A stretch of DNA of 42,837 nt from Candidatus Moranbacteria bacterium CG_4_9_14_3_um_filter_44_28 (GTDB lineage: Bacteria > Patescibacteriota > Minisyncoccia > Moranbacterales > UBA11712). This document shows positions 41,813 to 42,837 of the stretch, one piece after another. A model generated the notes under the pieces. The model saw nothing but the letters and a program-made list of their open reading frames with translations, searched no databases and was not told where the DNA came from. Both the position numbers and the translations under genes were made by a program. Where the stretch lies: assembly GCA_002790655.1 (NCBI GenBank), contig PFVO01000010.1:1-42837 (forward strand), read 5' to 3'. The first letter of the stretch is position 1. Each line of letters opens with the position of its first letter.

Positions 41813-42823
41813 CTAATCGTTAGGCGTAAACACAATATCTCTCACTATCCCCGGCGTGTCGGCCAAAATCTTCTCCGCCTTGCCGTTCACCCGAATAAAA
41901 GCCTGATTGGCTTTTCCGCTGGTGAGGCAAAGTTCACTGCCAGCTTTGAATTCCTGAATCGCGCCAGGAAGCATCGTTCCGGAATAAACCAAGTTGCCGT
42001 CCGATTCAACCGAAAGCCAGGTCGGAAGAGAGTCGATTCTTACCGCGACTTTAACCCCGCTCTCTCTCTTTGAATTTTGCTCTCCGCTCACCTCGCCGCC
42101 GCTCCCGCTCTCGTTTTTCCCGCTCACGGCCATTTCCGGATTTTGATAATCCGATTTTACGTTGATAATTTGAGTAGCCGTTTTTCCAAAACGATTGACG
42201 GAGTTTATGGTTATCGTATTGAGTCCTCTCCGTAGAAAAATGTCTTCCTTGAACTCGCCGCTGTCGCTTACCACCACCGGCTGATCATTGATAGTCAGCT
42301 TTGCATCCTCATCGGTGAATCCGACAAGTGTTATTAAATTTCCTTCAACGCTGGCTTCGTTGCTTCCCGGTTGAGTGAGAACCAGCCGCGGGACCGCCGC
42401 GAAACGGCCAATTTCCTTGTAAAGATAGAAAAATCCTCCCAGCACAACAAGGGCGATAACTGCCGCCGTAATGATCTTGGGAGTGACGACAAAACGGGGA
42501 ACATATTTTGCCTTCGGGGGAGCGGCCGGCTTCCCGCCTCCATTCAAATTCATTTTTATATCCCGCTCCCGCGCGTAAAGACTGATGAGTTTTTTTGATT
42601 CAACTCCCAGAAATTCCGCATAACTGCGCAAAAACCCCCTGACATAGACATCCGGGGGAAGTGATTCATACTTTCCCTCTTCAATCATTTCAAGATACTT
42701 CACCGGAATTCTTGTTTCCCGCGAAACTTCGTGAAGAGTAATCCTTCCGTCACTGCGAAACTTTTTGAGCTGCTCGCCGAGGGTATAGGAGCCGACTTTT
42801 TTTCGAATGAAACCGCGAAACAT
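41813..42823 (-). CDS. RodZ-like helix-turn-helix membrane protein
   Basis: A 336-residue bitopic protein. The N-terminal Cro/C1-type HTH (LGEQLKKFRSDGRITLHEVSRETRIPVKYLEMIEEGKYESLPPDVYVRGFLRSYAEFLG) matches the RodZ cytoplasmic domain that contacts MreB and shapes the cell. A linker and one membrane helix (about 116-135) follow, then an Ig-like domain (LITLVGFTDEDAKLTINDQPV...GLNTITINSVN), a low-complexity linker, and a C-terminal DUF4115-like domain (GVKVAVRIDSLPTWLSVESDGNLVYSG). The extra Ig-like domain is not part of E. coli RodZ. Start ATG 42823, near the window end. recA follows after 133 bases. Confidence 0.88.
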   Translation of the reverse strand: MFRGFIRKKVGSYTLGEQLKKFRSDGRITLHEVSRETRIPVKYLEMIEEGKYESLPPDVYVRGFLRSYAEFLGVESKKLISLYARERDIKMNLNGGGKPAAPPKAKYVPRFVVTPKIITAAVIALVVLGGFFYLYKEIGRFAAVPRLVLTQPGSNEASVEGNLITLVGFTDEDAKLTINDQPVVVSDSGEFKEDIFLRRGLNTITINSVNRFGKTATQIINVKSDYQNPEMAVSGKNESGSGGEVSGEQNSKRESGVKVAVRIDSLPTWLSVESDGNLVYSGTMLPGAIQEFKAGSELCLTSGKANQAFIRVNGKAEKILADTPGIVRDIVFTPND

Positions 42824-42837
42824 AATAAATGAAAACT

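Overview
The window looks like a compact bacterial chromosome segment of Patescibacteria/CPR type, most likely Parcubacteria-like. This is an inference from gene content and style: a type IV pilus operon with no secretin gene beside it, RNase J, a very small set of biosynthetic genes, tRNAs without encoded CCA, few clear Shine-Dalgarno sequences, and many short palindromic repeats between and even inside genes. The standard bacterial code fits every gene (TAA, TAG and TGA all serve as stops). No CRISPR array, prophage, integrase or transposase gene was seen. No gene-free stretch exceeds 300 bases; the longest (6123-6389, 27402-27694, 33082-33332, 38410-38667) hold terminators, promoters, palindromic repeats and one candidate structured RNA.

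Layout. 1-56: 3'-truncated tRNA-Glu on the minus strand. 174-6122 (+): a membrane protein of unknown function, a GT-C glycosyltransferase, an alpha/beta hydrolase, a GT4 glycosyltransferase and 3-methyladenine DNA glycosylase, closed by a strong terminator. 6250-8553 (-): a palindromic element, recG and tRNA-Arg. 8654-19648 (-): a type IV pilus operon in the order histidine kinase, response regulator, pilB, pilC, PilV-, PilW- and PilX-like minor pilins, pilM, pilN, pilO and a small PilP-position protein. 19741-27401 (-): purH, groEL, a nucleotidyltransferase-fold gene and uvrA. 27695-29565 (-): RNase J and tRNA-Leu. 29764-33081 (-): phosphoglucose/phosphomannose isomerase, an oligopeptide-binding protein, secG and a small four-helix membrane protein. 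33333-34310 (+): trpS. 34392-37971: phosphomannomutase (-), mannose-1-phosphate guanylyltransferase (+) and ychF (+). 37968-38409 (-): two small coiled-coil proteins. 38501-40604 (+): a candidate attenuator RNA, then rpsF, ssb, rpsR and efp. 40687-42823 (-): recA and a RodZ-like protein.

How the genes fit together. The isomerase, mutase and guanylyltransferase could make GDP-mannose from fructose-6-phosphate, which the two glycosyltransferases may use for surface glycans. The two-component pair at the head of the pilus operon suggests signal-controlled pili. RecG, RecA, UvrA, Mpg and SSB form a repair set. S6, SSB, S18 and EF-P are a translation/replication cluster.

The most unusual aspect is the repeat landscape. 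At least five kinds of palindromic or G-tract sequence sit in frame inside otherwise normal genes (the 562-residue protein, mpg, the nucleotidyltransferase, uvrA, purH and ssb), and some families have partner copies in intergenic DNA or in another gene. This resembles the logic of the Rickettsia palindromic elements but with different sequences. A second notable item is a terminator with a perfectly complementary competing stem upstream of rpsF.
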